Of a stretch of DNA of 64,000 bases, positions 8,458 to 17,415 are shown in pieces. The translations under genes and the position numbers were made by a program. Under the pieces are notes generated by a model, which saw only the letters and a list, made by a program, of their open reading frames with translations, was not told the origin of the DNA and did not search any database. Position 1 is the first letter of the stretch; each line of letters begins with the position of its first letter. This DNA is from Candidatus Nanohaloarchaea archaeon (GTDB lineage: Archaea; Nanohalarchaeota; Nanosalinia; Nanosalinales; Nanosalinaceae), in NCBI GenBank assembly GCA_014297435.1, contig JACOQA010000003.1:143460-207459 (forward strand). The letters run 5' to 3'.

Positions 8458-8970
8458 ATGAGCGAGAACGTGATGAAGCAGATCGAGATCGGTAAAGTTG
8501 TAGTAAACATAGGAATAGGACAGGTCGGAGACGACGTTGAAAAAGCAGTCAACCTGCTTGAAAAACTTACAGACAAGCAGCCTGTCAAAGCAGAATCAAA
8601 GGAAGCTTCGAAGACGTTCGGAAAACGTTCCGGACTAAATATTGGAGCATTCGTAACCCTCAGAGGAGAGGAAGCAAGAGAGTTCCTCGAAAAAGTTCTT
8701 CCTGCAAAGGACGAGCTTGATGCCGACGCATTCGATGGAAACGGAAACTTCTCATTCGGTATCTCCGAGTACATTGATGTTCCGGGTGTAGACTACGATG
8801 CGGACATCGGCATGATGGGATTCGAGGTAGCAGTAAACCTCGAAAGACCTGGTTACAGGGTAAAGAAGAGAGACCACAAGCCAACCAGTGTTGGAAAAGA
8901 ACACCAGGTTTCCAACGACGAAGGAAGAGAGTTCGTCGATGAAAACTTCGAAGTCGAGGTGAACGAGTAA
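8458..8970 (+). CDS. rpl5: 50S ribosomal protein uL5
   Basis: 170-aa L5. Family features are KVVVNIGIGQ at the N-terminus, the L5 C-terminal domain with FGISEYIDVPGVDYDADIGMMGFEV, and a basic GYRVKKRDHKP loop. It binds 5S rRNA and the central protuberance of the large subunit. Packed between eS4 and uS14. Confidence 0.95.
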   Translation: MSENVMKQIEIGKVVVNIGIGQVGDDVEKAVNLLEKLTDKQPVKAESKEASKTFGKRSGLNIGAFVTLRGEEAREFLEKVLPAKDELDADAFDGNGNFSFGISEYIDVPGVDYDADIGMMGFEVAVNLERPGYRVKKRDHKPTSVGKEHQVSNDEGREFVDENFEVEVNE

Positions 8971-9195
8971 ATGTCATACGAGAAAGTACTAGACCAGATC
9001 AAGCACAAAGAAGGAAAGAGAAAGAAGTTCGAGAAGCACAACGCTCCCAAGGACAGGGACTACGGAAAAGCAAAGAAAGAATGCAGAAGATGCGGCAGAA
9101 CAGGGAAAGGAATTCTTTCCCAGTACGGACTTAACTACTGCCGTCAGTGCTTCCGCGAAATCGCAGAAGATCTGGGATTCAAACAACTAAAATAG
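8971..9195 (+). CDS. rps14: 30S ribosomal protein uS14 (zinc form)
   Basis: A 74-aa S14 with the zinc ribbon [10 protein letters not shown] ... YC-RQ-CF. The C-terminal [14 protein letters not shown] is typical. The N-terminus is longer than in many archaeal S14 proteins (about 55 aa), with a basic [14 protein letters not shown] stretch before the family core. Start abuts the uL5 stop. Confidence 0.93.
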   Translation: MSYEKVLDQIKHKEGKRKKFEKHNAPKDRDYGKAKKECRRCGRTGKGILSQYGLNYCRQCFREIAEDLGFKQLK

Positions 9196-9208
9196 AGGTG
9201 AAGAAGAG

Positions 9209-9598
9209 ATGCAACACGATACACTGAGCGACGCACTTTCCGCAATCAACAACGCAGCGAGAAAGGGCAACAACTACGCAACAATCAGCCCTACAAGCAA
9301 TCTTATCCAGAACGTCCTACTCAAGCTTCAGGACGAAGGATACATCGGAGTCTTCGAACTTATCGAGGACGGTAAAGGTGGAAAGTACAAGGTAGAGGTC
9401 AAGGAAGCAGTAAACAAGTGTGAACCAGTCAAGCCTAACTTCTACGTTGGAAGCGACGAACACACAGAGTGGGCAAAGAGATACTTGCCTGCACGAAACT
9501 TCGGAAAACTCATAGTAACAACACCGAGAGGAGTTCTCACCCACGACGAGGCAGTTGAAGAAAACGTGGGCGGAAAGCTCCTTGGGTACGTCTACTAG
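9209..9598 (+). CDS. rps8: 30S ribosomal protein uS8
   Basis: 129-aa S8. N-terminal DTLSDALSAINNA and C-terminal RYLPARNFGKLIVTTPRGVLTHDEA ... GGKLLGYVY are the family signatures. A strong ribosome-binding site GAGGTGA sits 8 bases before the ATG, one of the clearest in this operon, and shows that this organism uses Shine-Dalgarno initiation inside operons. Confidence 0.95.
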   Translation: MQHDTLSDALSAINNAARKGNNYATISPTSNLIQNVLLKLQDEGYIGVFELIEDGKGGKYKVEVKEAVNKCEPVKPNFYVGSDEHTEWAKRYLPARNFGKLIVTTPRGVLTHDEAVEENVGGKLLGYVY

Positions 9599-9610
9599 GT
9601 GAAAAAGAAA

Positions 9611-10135
9611 ATGAGAGAGACAGCAGACCTCAACGGATTCGAAGCCAACTACGAAGACGGCGTACTTGAAGTTGAAGGAAACGGCGAAACAGTTTCAAGA
9701 AAGCTTAACCACGCACGAATCGATGTAGAAGTCAAGGATGGAGAAGTAGTTTTCTCCTCAGACGAGAGCAACAAGACAGTTAAGTCAATCCTTGGAACTT
9801 TCAGGTCCCACGTCCAGAACATGGTCGACGGACTTGAAGATGAACACGTCTACCAGATGAAAGGTGTTTACGCACACTTCCCTATGGACATCGATGTAGA
9901 GAACGACCAGGTAGTGATCGGAAACTTCATGGGAGAAAGAAATCCTAGAAAGGTCGATATTGCTGAAGGCGCAGAAGTATCAGTAAACGGCGAAGACCTA
10001 GAAATCAGAGGTGCAGACAAAGAAGCAGTAGGACTTACCGCCGGACGTATCGAACAGGCATGCAAGAAAGGGAACCGCGATCCAAGAACGTTCCAGGACG
10101 GAGTCTACATTACAGACAAAGGTGAGAAAGAATGA
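9611..10135 (+). CDS. rpl6: 50S ribosomal protein uL6
   Basis: L6 with two L6 folds; the second contains the family motif GNFMGERNPRKVDIAEGAEVSVNGEDLEIRG split over residues ~100-130. I start at the ATG at 9611 (174 aa), because the in-frame GTG at 9599 overlaps a GGTGA ribosome-binding sequence that sits correctly for 9611 and immediately follows the S8 stop. L6 lies near the sarcin-ricin loop. Confidence 0.9.
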   Translation: MRETADLNGFEANYEDGVLEVEGNGETVSRKLNHARIDVEVKDGEVVFSSDESNKTVKSILGTFRSHVQNMVDGLEDEHVYQMKGVYAHFPMDIDVENDQVVIGNFMGERNPRKVDIAEGAEVSVNGEDLEIRGADKEAVGLTAGRIEQACKKGNRDPRTFQDGVYITDKGEKE

Positions 10136-10470
10136 GCGACGATTTCAAGAGAGAAGACAACCACAAGAAGACACAGACCCCTAGCTCGTGGAGAAAGCCT
10201 AAAGGAGGGCACTCCCGTGCACGTCTGAAGAAGAAAGGTGCGAACCCTCTTCCGAAGGCAGGTTACAGAACTGATAAAGATGTTAGAGGCAAGCATCCTT
10301 CCGGATATGAGGAAGTGCTTGTCCACAACACCTCCGACCTTGAGGAACTTGATGAAGAGACAGAAGCAGCACGAATCGGTTCAACAGTCGGAGACAGAAA
10401 ACGTGAAAAGATAGTTAAAAAAGCTGACGATGAAGGAATCCATGTGCTTAACAGAGGTGACGAAGAATGA
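10132..10470 (+). CDS. rpl32e: 50S ribosomal protein eL32
   Basis: 112-aa L32e: SSWRKPKGGHSRARLKKKGANPLPKAGYRTDK is interrupted here only for brevity and spans residues 18-49, followed by GKHPSGYEEVLVHN and the C-terminal IGSTVGDRKREKIV. It overlaps uL6 by 4 bases (ATGA). Confidence 0.92.
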   Translation: MSDDFKREDNHKKTQTPSSWRKPKGGHSRARLKKKGANPLPKAGYRTDKDVRGKHPSGYEEVLVHNTSDLEELDEETEAARIGSTVGDRKREKIVKKADDEGIHVLNRGDEE

Positions 10471-10910
10471 CCGACCTTAAATCACAGAAGAGAATGGCTT
10501 CAGAAGTACTTGACGTAGGAAAGAACCGTGTCTGGATCGATCCGGACAACACAGAGAAAGTAGAGGAAGCCATCACAAGGAACGACATCAGGAACCTGGT
10601 CGAGTCAGGAGTCATCCAGAAAAAAGATGTTAAAGGAACCTCGAAAGGTCGTGCAAGAGACAAGAAGAAGCAGAAAGCCAAAGGACGCAGAAAAGGTCAA
10701 GGAAACAGGAAAGGAAAGAAGACAGCAAGGAAAGATTCCAAAGAAGAATGGCAGGAAAAAATCCGTGCCATCAGGAAAAGACTCAAGGAAATGAAGGAAG
10801 AGGAAGAAGTTTCGAACGACGAGTACTGGGATCTTTACGACATGGCAAAGGGAGGATTCTTCCGTAACACAAAACACCTAGAAAACCACGTCGAGAACAA
10901 GCTAGAGTGA
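10467..10910 (+). CDS. rpl19e: 50S ribosomal protein eL19
   Basis: 147-aa L19e with LKSQKRMASEVLDVGKNRVW at the N-terminus, the IRNLVESGVIQKK core, a strongly basic central stretch (KGRRKGQGNRKGKK) and a helical C-terminus. It overlaps eL32 by 4 bases. The protein is all-helical and forms an inter-subunit bridge in archaeal and eukaryotic ribosomes. Confidence 0.93.
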   Translation: MTDLKSQKRMASEVLDVGKNRVWIDPDNTEKVEEAITRNDIRNLVESGVIQKKDVKGTSKGRARDKKKQKAKGRRKGQGNRKGKKTARKDSKEEWQEKIRAIRKRLKEMKEEEEVSNDEYWDLYDMAKGGFFRNTKHLENHVENKLE

Positions 10911-10916
10911 TTACAA

Positions 10917-11426
10917 ATGGCAGACACATCAAACTACGAACTACCTTTCAGGAGAAGAAGAGAACAGAAAACAGACTACAAACAGAGACTTGGACTTCTG
11001 AAATCAGGTAAGCCAAGAGCAGTTGTAAGAATCTCTAACAACCATACTAGAGTCCACCTCTCTCACTACAAACAGGAGGGAGATGAAAACACAGCTCAGA
11101 CACTTTCAAAGGAGCTTGAAGAGTACGGATGGGAGAACCATACAGGCAATCTTCCTGCCGCTTACTTGACAGGTTTCCTTGCAGGAATGAAGGCTGAAGA
11201 GGACGAAGCAGTTCTCGACCTAGGACTAAGAGAGAAAAACAAGGGCGGAAGAATGTTTGCCGCTCTCAAAGGATTGATCGATGCAGGAGTCGAAATCCCT
11301 GCAGGCGAATCCATCTTCCCATCCGAGGAAAGACTAAGGGGAGAACACATCGAAGAGATGACAGACAAAGAAGTACCTGCAAACTTCGATGAAACAAAGG
11401 AAGCAATCAGAGGTGAGTTCGAATAA
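10917..11426 (+). CDS. rpl18: 50S ribosomal protein uL18
   Basis: 169-aa L18, the 5S rRNA-binding partner of L5. Diagnostic parts are FRRRREQKTDYKQRLGLLKSGKPR (residues 11-34), NNHTRVHLSHY, and LTGFLAG ... AVLDLGLREKNKGGRMFAALKG in the centre. The stop overlaps the uS5 start by one base. Confidence 0.94.
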   Translation: MADTSNYELPFRRRREQKTDYKQRLGLLKSGKPRAVVRISNNHTRVHLSHYKQEGDENTAQTLSKELEEYGWENHTGNLPAAYLTGFLAGMKAEEDEAVLDLGLREKNKGGRMFAALKGLIDAGVEIPAGESIFPSEERLRGEHIEEMTDKEVPANFDETKEAIRGEFE

Positions 11427-12097
11427 TGTCACAGGAAATGGAAGAAGAGGAGATCTGGAAGCCACGCACCAAGCTAGGCGGAAAGGTCGCTAACGGAGAA
11501 ATCACAAAGATCACAGAAGCACTTGACTCCAAGTACCCAATCATGGAAGAAGAGATCGTCGACCAGCTTGTCGACCTGGACGAAGAGGTAATCTTGATCG
11601 GAGGAACACCAGGAAAAGGAGGCGGCGTAAGAAGAACTGTTTCAAAGAGAACATGCAGAATGCACAAGTCAGGAGGACGTTACTCCACAAACGCTATGGC
11701 AGTTCTCGGAAACAGAAGAAATGTTGTAGGACTTGGAGAAGGAGACGCAAACGATACAAGAGCAGCTATCGAATCCGCTTCAAGAGAAGCAAAGCTCAAC
11801 CTCATAAAGGTAAACAGAGGGAACGGATCCTGGGAAGACAGAGGAGACGACTCAACATCGATTCCTTTCAAAGTTACAGGAAAGTCCGGTTCTGTTGAAG
11901 TAGAGCTTAAGCCTGCACCGAGAGGAACAGGGCTTGCAGCATCAGAAGGAGTAAAGAAGATGCTTGAGCTTGCCGGAATCCAGAACATCTACGTTGAATC
12001 CCGAGGACAGACAAGAACACGGGAGAACATGATGAAGGCAACATTCGAAGCTCTCAAGAAGCTCAACGAATACGAATCACCAGGTGATGCAGAATGA
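11426..12097 (+). CDS. rps5: 30S ribosomal protein uS5
   Basis: 223-aa S5 with the N-terminal archaeal extension (WKPRTKLGGKV), the dsRBD-like domain with SKRTCRMHKSGGRYSTNAMAVLG split around residue 75-95, GLGEGDA, and the C-terminal APRGTGLAASEGVKKMLELAGI. Needed for decoding fidelity. It overlaps uL30 by 4 bases. Confidence 0.94.
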   Translation: MSQEMEEEEIWKPRTKLGGKVANGEITKITEALDSKYPIMEEEIVDQLVDLDEEVILIGGTPGKGGGVRRTVSKRTCRMHKSGGRYSTNAMAVLGNRRNVVGLGEGDANDTRAAIESASREAKLNLIKVNRGNGSWEDRGDDSTSIPFKVTGKSGSVEVELKPAPRGTGLAASEGVKKMLELAGIQNIYVESRGQTRTRENMMKATFEALKKLNEYESPGDAE

Positions 12098-12441
12098 TCG
12101 CAGCAGTAAGAGTAAGAGGTCCAGTAGACCTTAACGAAACAGTGAACAACACACTCGACAACATCAACCTGAACACAAAAAACCAGGTTGTAGTCTTCGA
12201 GGAAAACGAAGCAATCATGGGAATGATGAACTCTGTAAAGGACTACATCACCTATGGAGAGATCTCCGATGAAGTAGTAGAGAAACTTGAGGAAAGAAAA
12301 GGAGAGAGTCTCGAGTCAGGAGATACAGTCAATCTTTCGCCTCCATCAGGAGGATTCGAAGACACGAAAAGAAACACGGGACAGGGCGGAAGCCTTGGAA
12401 AACGTGAAAATATCGACGAACTTTTAGAGAGGATGGTATAA
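12094..12441 (+). CDS. rpl30: 50S ribosomal protein uL30, short form
   Basis: 115 aa with MIAAVRVRGPVDLNETVNNTL at the N-terminus and the FEENEAIMGMMNSVKDYITYGEI core of archaeal L30. Archaeal L30 is usually about 150 aa; this one has a reduced C-terminal part. Position between S5 and L15 is canonical. Confidence 0.9.
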   Translation: MIAAVRVRGPVDLNETVNNTLDNINLNTKNQVVVFEENEAIMGMMNSVKDYITYGEISDEVVEKLEERKGESLESGDTVNLSPPSGGFEDTKRNTGQGGSLGKRENIDELLERMV

Positions 12442-12867
12442 ATGACGAAGAGAAGATCTAAGAAGAATAAGTCCGGTTCTCACGGACACGGTTCATCGAA
12501 GAAAAACCGTGGAGCAGGAAGCAAAGGTGGAAGAGGTAACGCCGGAAGAGGAAAGAAGGCAAAACACCACAAGATGCAGTCAGGCGAAGTCCACGAGCTT
12601 GGAGAGAAAGGATTCAACTCCCGGAAGTCCGAGCAGGACGGCATCAACCTGAGAGACATCGACCAGAGAATCGACGACTTCGTAGAAGAAGGTTCTGCGG
12701 AAGAAACTGAGGACGGTTATGTCTTCCACGCTTCCGACGCAGGATACGAAAAGGTTCTCGGAAAAGGACAGCTCAGGAAGGACATCGAGATCCATGCCGA
12801 AGATTTTTCCAGCACGGCAGAAGAAAAGTTAAAAGAAGCCGGAGTTGAACCTGTAATAGAGGATTAA
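12442..12867 (+). CDS. rpl15: 50S ribosomal protein uL15
   Basis: 141-aa L15. The N-terminus is the classical Gly/Lys/Arg/Ser-rich stretch (SGSHGHGSSKKNRGAGSKGG RGNAGRG, residues 11-38) that threads into 23S rRNA; the C-terminus has VLGKGQLRKDIEIHAEDFS. The order L30-L15-SecY is conserved across archaea. Confidence 0.93.
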   Translation: MTKRRSKKNKSGSHGHGSSKKNRGAGSKGGRGNAGRGKKAKHHKMQSGEVHELGEKGFNSRKSEQDGINLRDIDQRIDDFVEEGSAEETEDGYVFHASDAGYEKVLGKGQLRKDIEIHAEDFSSTAEEKLKEAGVEPVIED

Positions 12868-12871
12868 ACGA

Positions 12872-14260
12872 ATGTCGAAACTAGTCCAGGCAGCATCTTA
12901 CTTACCAAGCATCAAGGAACCCAAGAAAGAACAGTCATTAAGGAGAATGTTGACCTGGACCGGGATTGCCCTGGTTCTTTACTTTATAATGGGTTCGATC
13001 GATCTCTACGGCGCTAACGCCCAGTCGGTCGAACAAGCACTTCAGAGTTTGCAGACTTTCCAGACTATTCTAGGAGCTCAGATTGGTTCTATAATTACAC
13101 TAGGTATTGGACCTATCGTTACGTCATCGATTATCCTTCAGATGATGGTAGGTTCGGATCTCCTTCCATGGAATACTAACACACAGGAAGGAAAGATCAA
13201 GTTCCAGTCGGCGCAGAAGGTACTTGCGTACGGCTTGACAGTAATTGAAGCCTTCGGGTACGTTCTCTCAGGCACCTTCGGTAACGTTGCAGGAGACCCT
13301 ATGCTATTGTTCCTGCTAGCCGGACAGATAACACTGGGCGGATGGCTGATCATCCTGCTTGACGACATGGTCCAGAAATGGGGATTCGGATCAGGGGTAT
13401 CGCTGTTTATTGCAGCAGGTGTATCTAAAGCAGTATACATCTCAACTATCTCTCCACTTACATCCGCAGGAGAACTATTCTGGACTGTAGGAGGAAACCC
13501 TGTAGGACACATCATCCAGTTCTTCCTAACGTTCCAAGCATCATCCATAATCCCTGTAATATTCACAGTACTGGTCTTCGCAACAGTAGTTTACCTACAG
13601 GCTATGCGTGTGGAGATTCCGTTGACCTTCGGAAACGTCAGAGGGTTCGGTCAAAAATGGCCTCTGAAATTCCTCTACACCTCGAACATGCCTGTCATCC
13701 TGATCGCAGCACTTGTGTCTAACTTCAGGATACTTGGAACCACACTTGCCGGAACAAACGGTTGTTCAATCCTTGGATGTTTCCAGGGAGGACAGGCAAC
13801 ATCCGGACTCGTCGCATATCTCAGCGCTCCACAGAGCTTCGTGGATGGACTGATTAACGGAACAGTTCAGATGGTTGGAACCGGTGGACTTATGCACGTC
13901 CTAATCTACCTGAGTGTTTACACGTTAGGATCGATCATGTTCTCGATCTTCTGGATGAAGACCTCAGGACAGGACGCCGACTCTGTTGCGGAAGATATTC
14001 AACAGACCGGCATGAAAGTTCCAGGATTCAGGAAAGACAAACGAGTAATCAAGAAAGTACTCAATCGGTACATCCCAGGACTGACAGTACTGTCGGGAGC
14101 AGTTGTTGGACTCCTTGCAGGAATCGCCAACATTACAAACGCTGCAGGGGGCGGAACAGGAATCCTACTTACAGTCATGATCCTGTACCAGATGTATGAG
14201 CAGCTGGCTCAGAAACACATGGAGGAACTTCACCCAGCACTCAAGGACTTCATGTCCTAA
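12872..14260 (+). CDS. secY: Preprotein translocase subunit SecY
   Basis: A 462-aa, ten-helix membrane channel protein of the Sec61/SecY complex. Visible features are the cytosolic N-terminus KEPKKEQSLRRMLTWTG, the plug-region after helix 1, GSIITLGIGPIVTSSIILQ for helix 2, the VEIPLTFGNVRG cytosolic loop, and the C-terminal MKVPGFRKDKRVIKKVLNRY loop followed by two helices. It exports the lipoproteins and surface proteins seen elsewhere in this window. Last gene of the packed ribosomal operon. Confidence 0.95.
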   Translation: MSKLVQAASYLPSIKEPKKEQSLRRMLTWTGIALVLYFIMGSIDLYGANAQSVEQALQSLQTFQTILGAQIGSIITLGIGPIVTSSIILQMMVGSDLLPWNTNTQEGKIKFQSAQKVLAYGLTVIEAFGYVLSGTFGNVAGDPMLLFLLAGQITLGGWLIILLDDMVQKWGFGSGVSLFIAAGVSKAVYISTISPLTSAGELFWTVGGNPVGHIIQFFLTFQASSIIPVIFTVLVFATVVYLQAMRVEIPLTFGNVRGFGQKWPLKFLYTSNMPVILIAALVSNFRILGTTLAGTNGCSILGCFQGGQATSGLVAYLSAPQSFVDGLINGTVQMVGTGGLMHVLIYLSVYTLGSIMFSIFWMKTSGQDADSVAEDIQQTGMKVPGFRKDKRVIKKVLNRYIPGLTVLSGAVVGLLAGIANITNAAGGGTGILLTVMILYQMYEQLAQKHMEELHPALKDFMS

Positions 14261-14333
14261 CAAACCTCATTTTTACTCCTCCTCCTGAACAGCCTCCGAT
14301 TTAAAAGCCTTCTCCGCGAAGTTACTTGATAAG

Positions 14334-15068
14334 ATGGCATCGATACAGGGATTCCTAAACGTTTTATTCGGGTTCTATGATACGCTTTTCCAGCCGATAC
14401 TAAGTTTAGGACCGCTTCCCTCACTCGCAATCTTCTCCGGAATGTTAGCCGGAATGTTCTCGATAATATACTACATCTTCCTAGATATCGAGGCGATGGA
14501 TGAAATTAAAGAGAAAATTAACGAGAAACAGGAAAAACGGAAGGAAGCACAGAAGAACGATAACGTCGATGAAGCAACCGACCACATGAAGGAAGCTATG
14601 TCTCTGAATCAGGAGATGATGATGCTCAACTTCAAACCGATGATCGTGACTATGATTTGCGTAGCATTCATCTTCCCATGGCTTGGGGCAACATTCGCAC
14701 CATCAATCGATCTACAGCAGACATCTAACTCGACATTTGAAGGAGATTTCCAGTTTAACGGTCAAAACGAAAAGATAACTATAGTTAATGATACAGAGCC
14801 AGTGGTTAAGATGGATGATCAGAACGCTTTGATCGGCGGAGAGGTCAACGCCTTTGGTGTGGACTGGGATGTAGTCAGGTTCGGTGAAAAGAAAGGAGGC
14901 TTCTTCTCATCAGGCGGAGAAGGACACGTTTTGAAGATGAATGCCAGGTTCGTAGACCTGCCTTTCAGCATTCCGCTTGCAGGAGCAGCACTGAACTGGC
15001 TTGGAACCTACATCCTAATTTCGATGCCACTAACCTTCCTGTTCAGGAAGATGCTAGGAATCCAGTAG
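14334..15068 (+). CDS. DUF106 / Oxa1-superfamily membrane insertase
   Basis: A 244-aa membrane protein of the archaeal DUF106 family (Oxa1/YidC/EMC3/TMCO1 superfamily). An N-terminal helix (about 10-30) and a second helix (34-52) are followed by a charged cytosolic coiled coil (about 55-95), a helix at 100-122, and a C-terminal helix at about 213-235. A loop of about 80 residues between the last two helices is unusually long and probably extracellular. Its place after secY is conserved in archaea and fits co-function in membrane protein insertion. It has its own 73-base upstream region. Confidence 0.82.
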   Translation: MASIQGFLNVLFGFYDTLFQPILSLGPLPSLAIFSGMLAGMFSIIYYIFLDIEAMDEIKEKINEKQEKRKEAQKNDNVDEATDHMKEAMSLNQEMMMLNFKPMIVTMICVAFIFPWLGATFAPSIDLQQTSNSTFEGDFQFNGQNEKITIVNDTEPVVKMDDQNALIGGEVNAFGVDWDVVRFGEKKGGFFSSGGEGHVLKMNARFVDLPFSIPLAGAALNWLGTYILISMPLTFLFRKMLGIQ

Positions 15069-15124
15069 GTTTTCCCTCTCCATTTTCAGTTGATCAGATA
15101 AAAGTTTCTCAAAGAGGTTAAGTT

Positions 15125-16081
15125 ATGGATTGGTACACCCGGGACGAGGCAGAGACATCCGAGGAATACGGATCAATACCAGAAAAACGTTCTATCGAAG
15201 AACTGATGGATAAAGGATTTTTTGTAGTAGACAAGCCCTTCGGACCACAGTCAAAACAGGTCTCAACCTGGATAAAGAAAGAACTTAACCTGAAGAAGAC
15301 AGGTCACTTTGGAACACTTGACCCAAATGCTACAGGCGTACTACCTGTAGGAGTAAACTCGGGAACCCGCATAAACGATATACTATCTGGTTCAGACAAA
15401 GAATACATATTCGAAGCAGTTCTGCATGAGGAAAGAGAAGAAGACAAGATAAAGGAGAAACTACTGGAGTTCAAAGGCACGAACAAGCAGACACCTCCTG
15501 AAAAATCCGCTGTGAAAAGAGAGGAAAGAGAAAGAGAGGTATACGAAGTAGAACTGCTTGAAAAAGACGGCAAGAAAGTTCTTGGAAGAGTCAAATGCGA
15601 GTCAGGTTTTTACGTAAGAGTATTGATCACGCAGCTGGGAGAAAAACTTGACACAGAAGCAGAGATGAATGAGCTTAGAAGAACTAAACAAGACCATCTA
15701 TCCGAAGAAGACGCTAACACGTTACAAGATATTGTAGATGCTTACCACTTCTGGAAACAGGATGATAGAGAAAACGAGATCAGAGATATTCTGCATCCTA
15801 TCGAGAAAGCTGTGGAACATGTTCCGAAGATCGCAGTAAAGGACTCTGCGGTAAACGCTGTGGCTAACGGCGCGGATCTAGGTGCTACGGGGATTTCGAA
15901 GTTCCAGAGCGGTATAAAGGAGGGGGATACTGTTGCAATAACGACCTTGAAAGGCGAGCTTGTCGCGCTTGCAGAGGCAAGAATGAACTCAGAGAAACTT
16001 TACGATGAGGACGGAACCGCAGCCTCACCAGAATCTGTGCATATGGCTCCTGAAACCTATCCAAAACGGTGGAAACAGTGA
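15125..16081 (+). CDS. truB/cbf5: tRNA/rRNA pseudouridine synthase Cbf5 (TruB family)
   Basis: 318 aa. The catalytic motif GHFGTLDPNATGVLPV places the catalytic Asp at D66; an N-terminal FFVVDKPFGP and the GRVKCESGFYVR motif (about 160-171) are also present, with a C-terminal PUA-like domain from about residue 245. Cbf5 is the catalytic protein of the H/ACA guide RNP and can also act alone on tRNA U55. It overlaps the next gene. Confidence 0.93.
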   Translation: MDWYTRDEAETSEEYGSIPEKRSIEELMDKGFFVVDKPFGPQSKQVSTWIKKELNLKKTGHFGTLDPNATGVLPVGVNSGTRINDILSGSDKEYIFEAVLHEEREEDKIKEKLLEFKGTNKQTPPEKSAVKREEREREVYEVELLEKDGKKVLGRVKCESGFYVRVLITQLGEKLDTEAEMNELRRTKQDHLSEEDANTLQDIVDAYHFWKQDDRENEIRDILHPIEKAVEHVPKIAVKDSAVNAVANGADLGATGISKFQSGIKEGDTVAITTLKGELVALAEARMNSEKLYDEDGTAASPESVHMAPETYPKRWKQ

Positions 16082-16653
16082 TCGAAACACTTCTTAAAGC
16101 ACTAGAACTGAAGGATGAGAAACGTACCGGACAAGAAATCTACAATATATCTGAACCTGACTCTGTTGCCGGACATTCATGGAATGTTGTTTTCCTGACG
16201 ATGCTTTTTGGTGAGGGCGAAGATGTCAACATGAAGAAGGCTTTGAAGATCGCTACAGTGCACGATCTAGCTGAAGCCGAGACAGGTGATATCGCGAAGA
16301 GAGCCGACGAAGATAAACAGGATTTAAGCGACGAGGAGAAAGAAGTAGAAGAGTTCGAGGCGATAACAGGGCTTTCCGAATCACTGAACTCTCACGAGAT
16401 CAGGATGCTCTGGAAGGAGTACGAGGACTGCCAGACACCTGAAGCCAGACTGGTCAACGACATGGACCACATCGAGAAATGTCTGACGGCTTTGAAGAAT
16501 GAAAAAGAAGAAAATTATGATCCGGGAGAAAACGATACAGGGTTTGAGAACCTGGATGAGTTCTTCGAGACAGCTGAAAAAGAGTTCAAAACCGGTTTTG
16601 GAGAGGAGCTTTTCAACGAAATAAAATCACGTTACGAGGACGAAAGAGAATGA
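16078..16653 (+). CDS. HD-domain hydrolase (YfbR/HDDC2-like), copy 1
   Basis: 191 aa. HD-superfamily pattern: H in AGHSWNVVFL, HD in VHDLAEAETGDI, and a later Asp in NDMDHIEKC. These features match the YfbR/HDDC2 type of 5'-deoxynucleotidase. I choose the GTG at 16078 over the GTG at 16069: it gives a GTGA overlap with the Cbf5 stop, has GGTGG as ribosome-binding site, and aligns with the start of the downstream paralogue. The equivalent of the second copy follows with a 4-base overlap. Confidence 0.75.
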   Translation: MIETLLKALELKDEKRTGQEIYNISEPDSVAGHSWNVVFLTMLFGEGEDVNMKKALKIATVHDLAEAETGDIAKRADEDKQDLSDEEKEVEEFEAITGLSESLNSHEIRMLWKEYEDCQTPEARLVNDMDHIEKCLTALKNEKEENYDPGENDTGFENLDEFFETAEKEFKTGFGEELFNEIKSRYEDERE

Positions 16654-17222
16654 TTTCAGATGACCTAGACTTCATTCTTGAGTCATACAACGTAAAGGAT
16701 GAAGTGAGAACCGGATGGCTTTTCAAAGGTGTCCGCGACCCGGAATCCGTTGCATCTCACGTTTGGGGCGTCAAGTTTCTCTGTCTTCTCTACGCTGAAG
16801 AAGAGGATGTTGACGAGGGAAGAGCTGTGAAGATGGCGGTAATCCAGGATCTTCCTGAAGCCAAGACAGGAGATCTAGTTTCAGAAAAACATGCGGAAAG
16901 ATACGAGCTTACAGACGAAGAAAAAGACCGGAAGGAACGAGTCGCGATGCACGAACTACCTCCCGAAAATCGATTTGATGACATAATTGAACTCTGGGAG
17001 GAATATCAGGAAAGAGAGACGAGAACTGCGAGGTTCGTGAAAGATATGGATATGATCGATATGTGTTTCCAGGCTTTGAAGTATGAAATCGAACATAGAA
17101 GGTCTCCTGAAAAGTCGATGGACGAGTTCTTCGAATATACAGAACCACGGCTTAATACTGATACAGGTAAAGAGCTTTTTGAAGAGCTGAAATCTAGATA
17201 CGAGAAGGTCAAAAAGGAATAG
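16650..17222 (+). CDS. HD-domain hydrolase (YfbR/HDDC2-like), copy 2
   Basis: 190 aa, a tandem paralogue of the preceding gene: VRTGWLFKGVRDPESVASHVWGV corresponds to KRTGQEIYNISEPDSVAGHSWNV. The first metal His is kept (ASHVWG), but the HD pair is replaced by QD (IQDLPEAKTGDL), so one expected metal ligand is Gln. The later Asp (KDMDMIDMC) is kept. It may therefore be a regulatory or altered-specificity partner of copy 1. Confidence 0.7.
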   Translation: MISDDLDFILESYNVKDEVRTGWLFKGVRDPESVASHVWGVKFLCLLYAEEEDVDEGRAVKMAVIQDLPEAKTGDLVSEKHAERYELTDEEKDRKERVAMHELPPENRFDDIIELWEEYQERETRTARFVKDMDMIDMCFQALKYEIEHRRSPEKSMDEFFEYTEPRLNTDTGKELFEELKSRYEKVKKE

Positions 17223-17270
17223 GTTATAAGATGGTTTCCCGAATAAAAGTTCTATACTAGATAGCTTTGT

Positions 17271-17356
17271 GCCGGAGTGACTGAGTGGCTAAAGGTGCCG
17301 GTCTTGAGAACCGGTGAGGCACACGCCTCTCCTGGGTTCAAATCCCAGCTCCGGCG
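17271..17356 (+). tRNA. tRNA-Ser (anticodon UGA)
   Basis: Class II tRNA with acceptor GCCGGAG/CTCCGGC (17271-17277 and 17349-17355) and discriminator G. The anticodon loop CTTGAGA contains TGA, and there is a long variable arm (TGAGGCACACGCCTC region) as expected for serine. T loop TTCAAAT. No CCA is encoded and no intron is seen. Confidence 0.93.
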
Positions 17357-17415
17357 AACTCTTTCTTTTCCAAGCTAGAAAACTGTTTTAAACAACCATT
17401 TAACACGTTTTAGGT

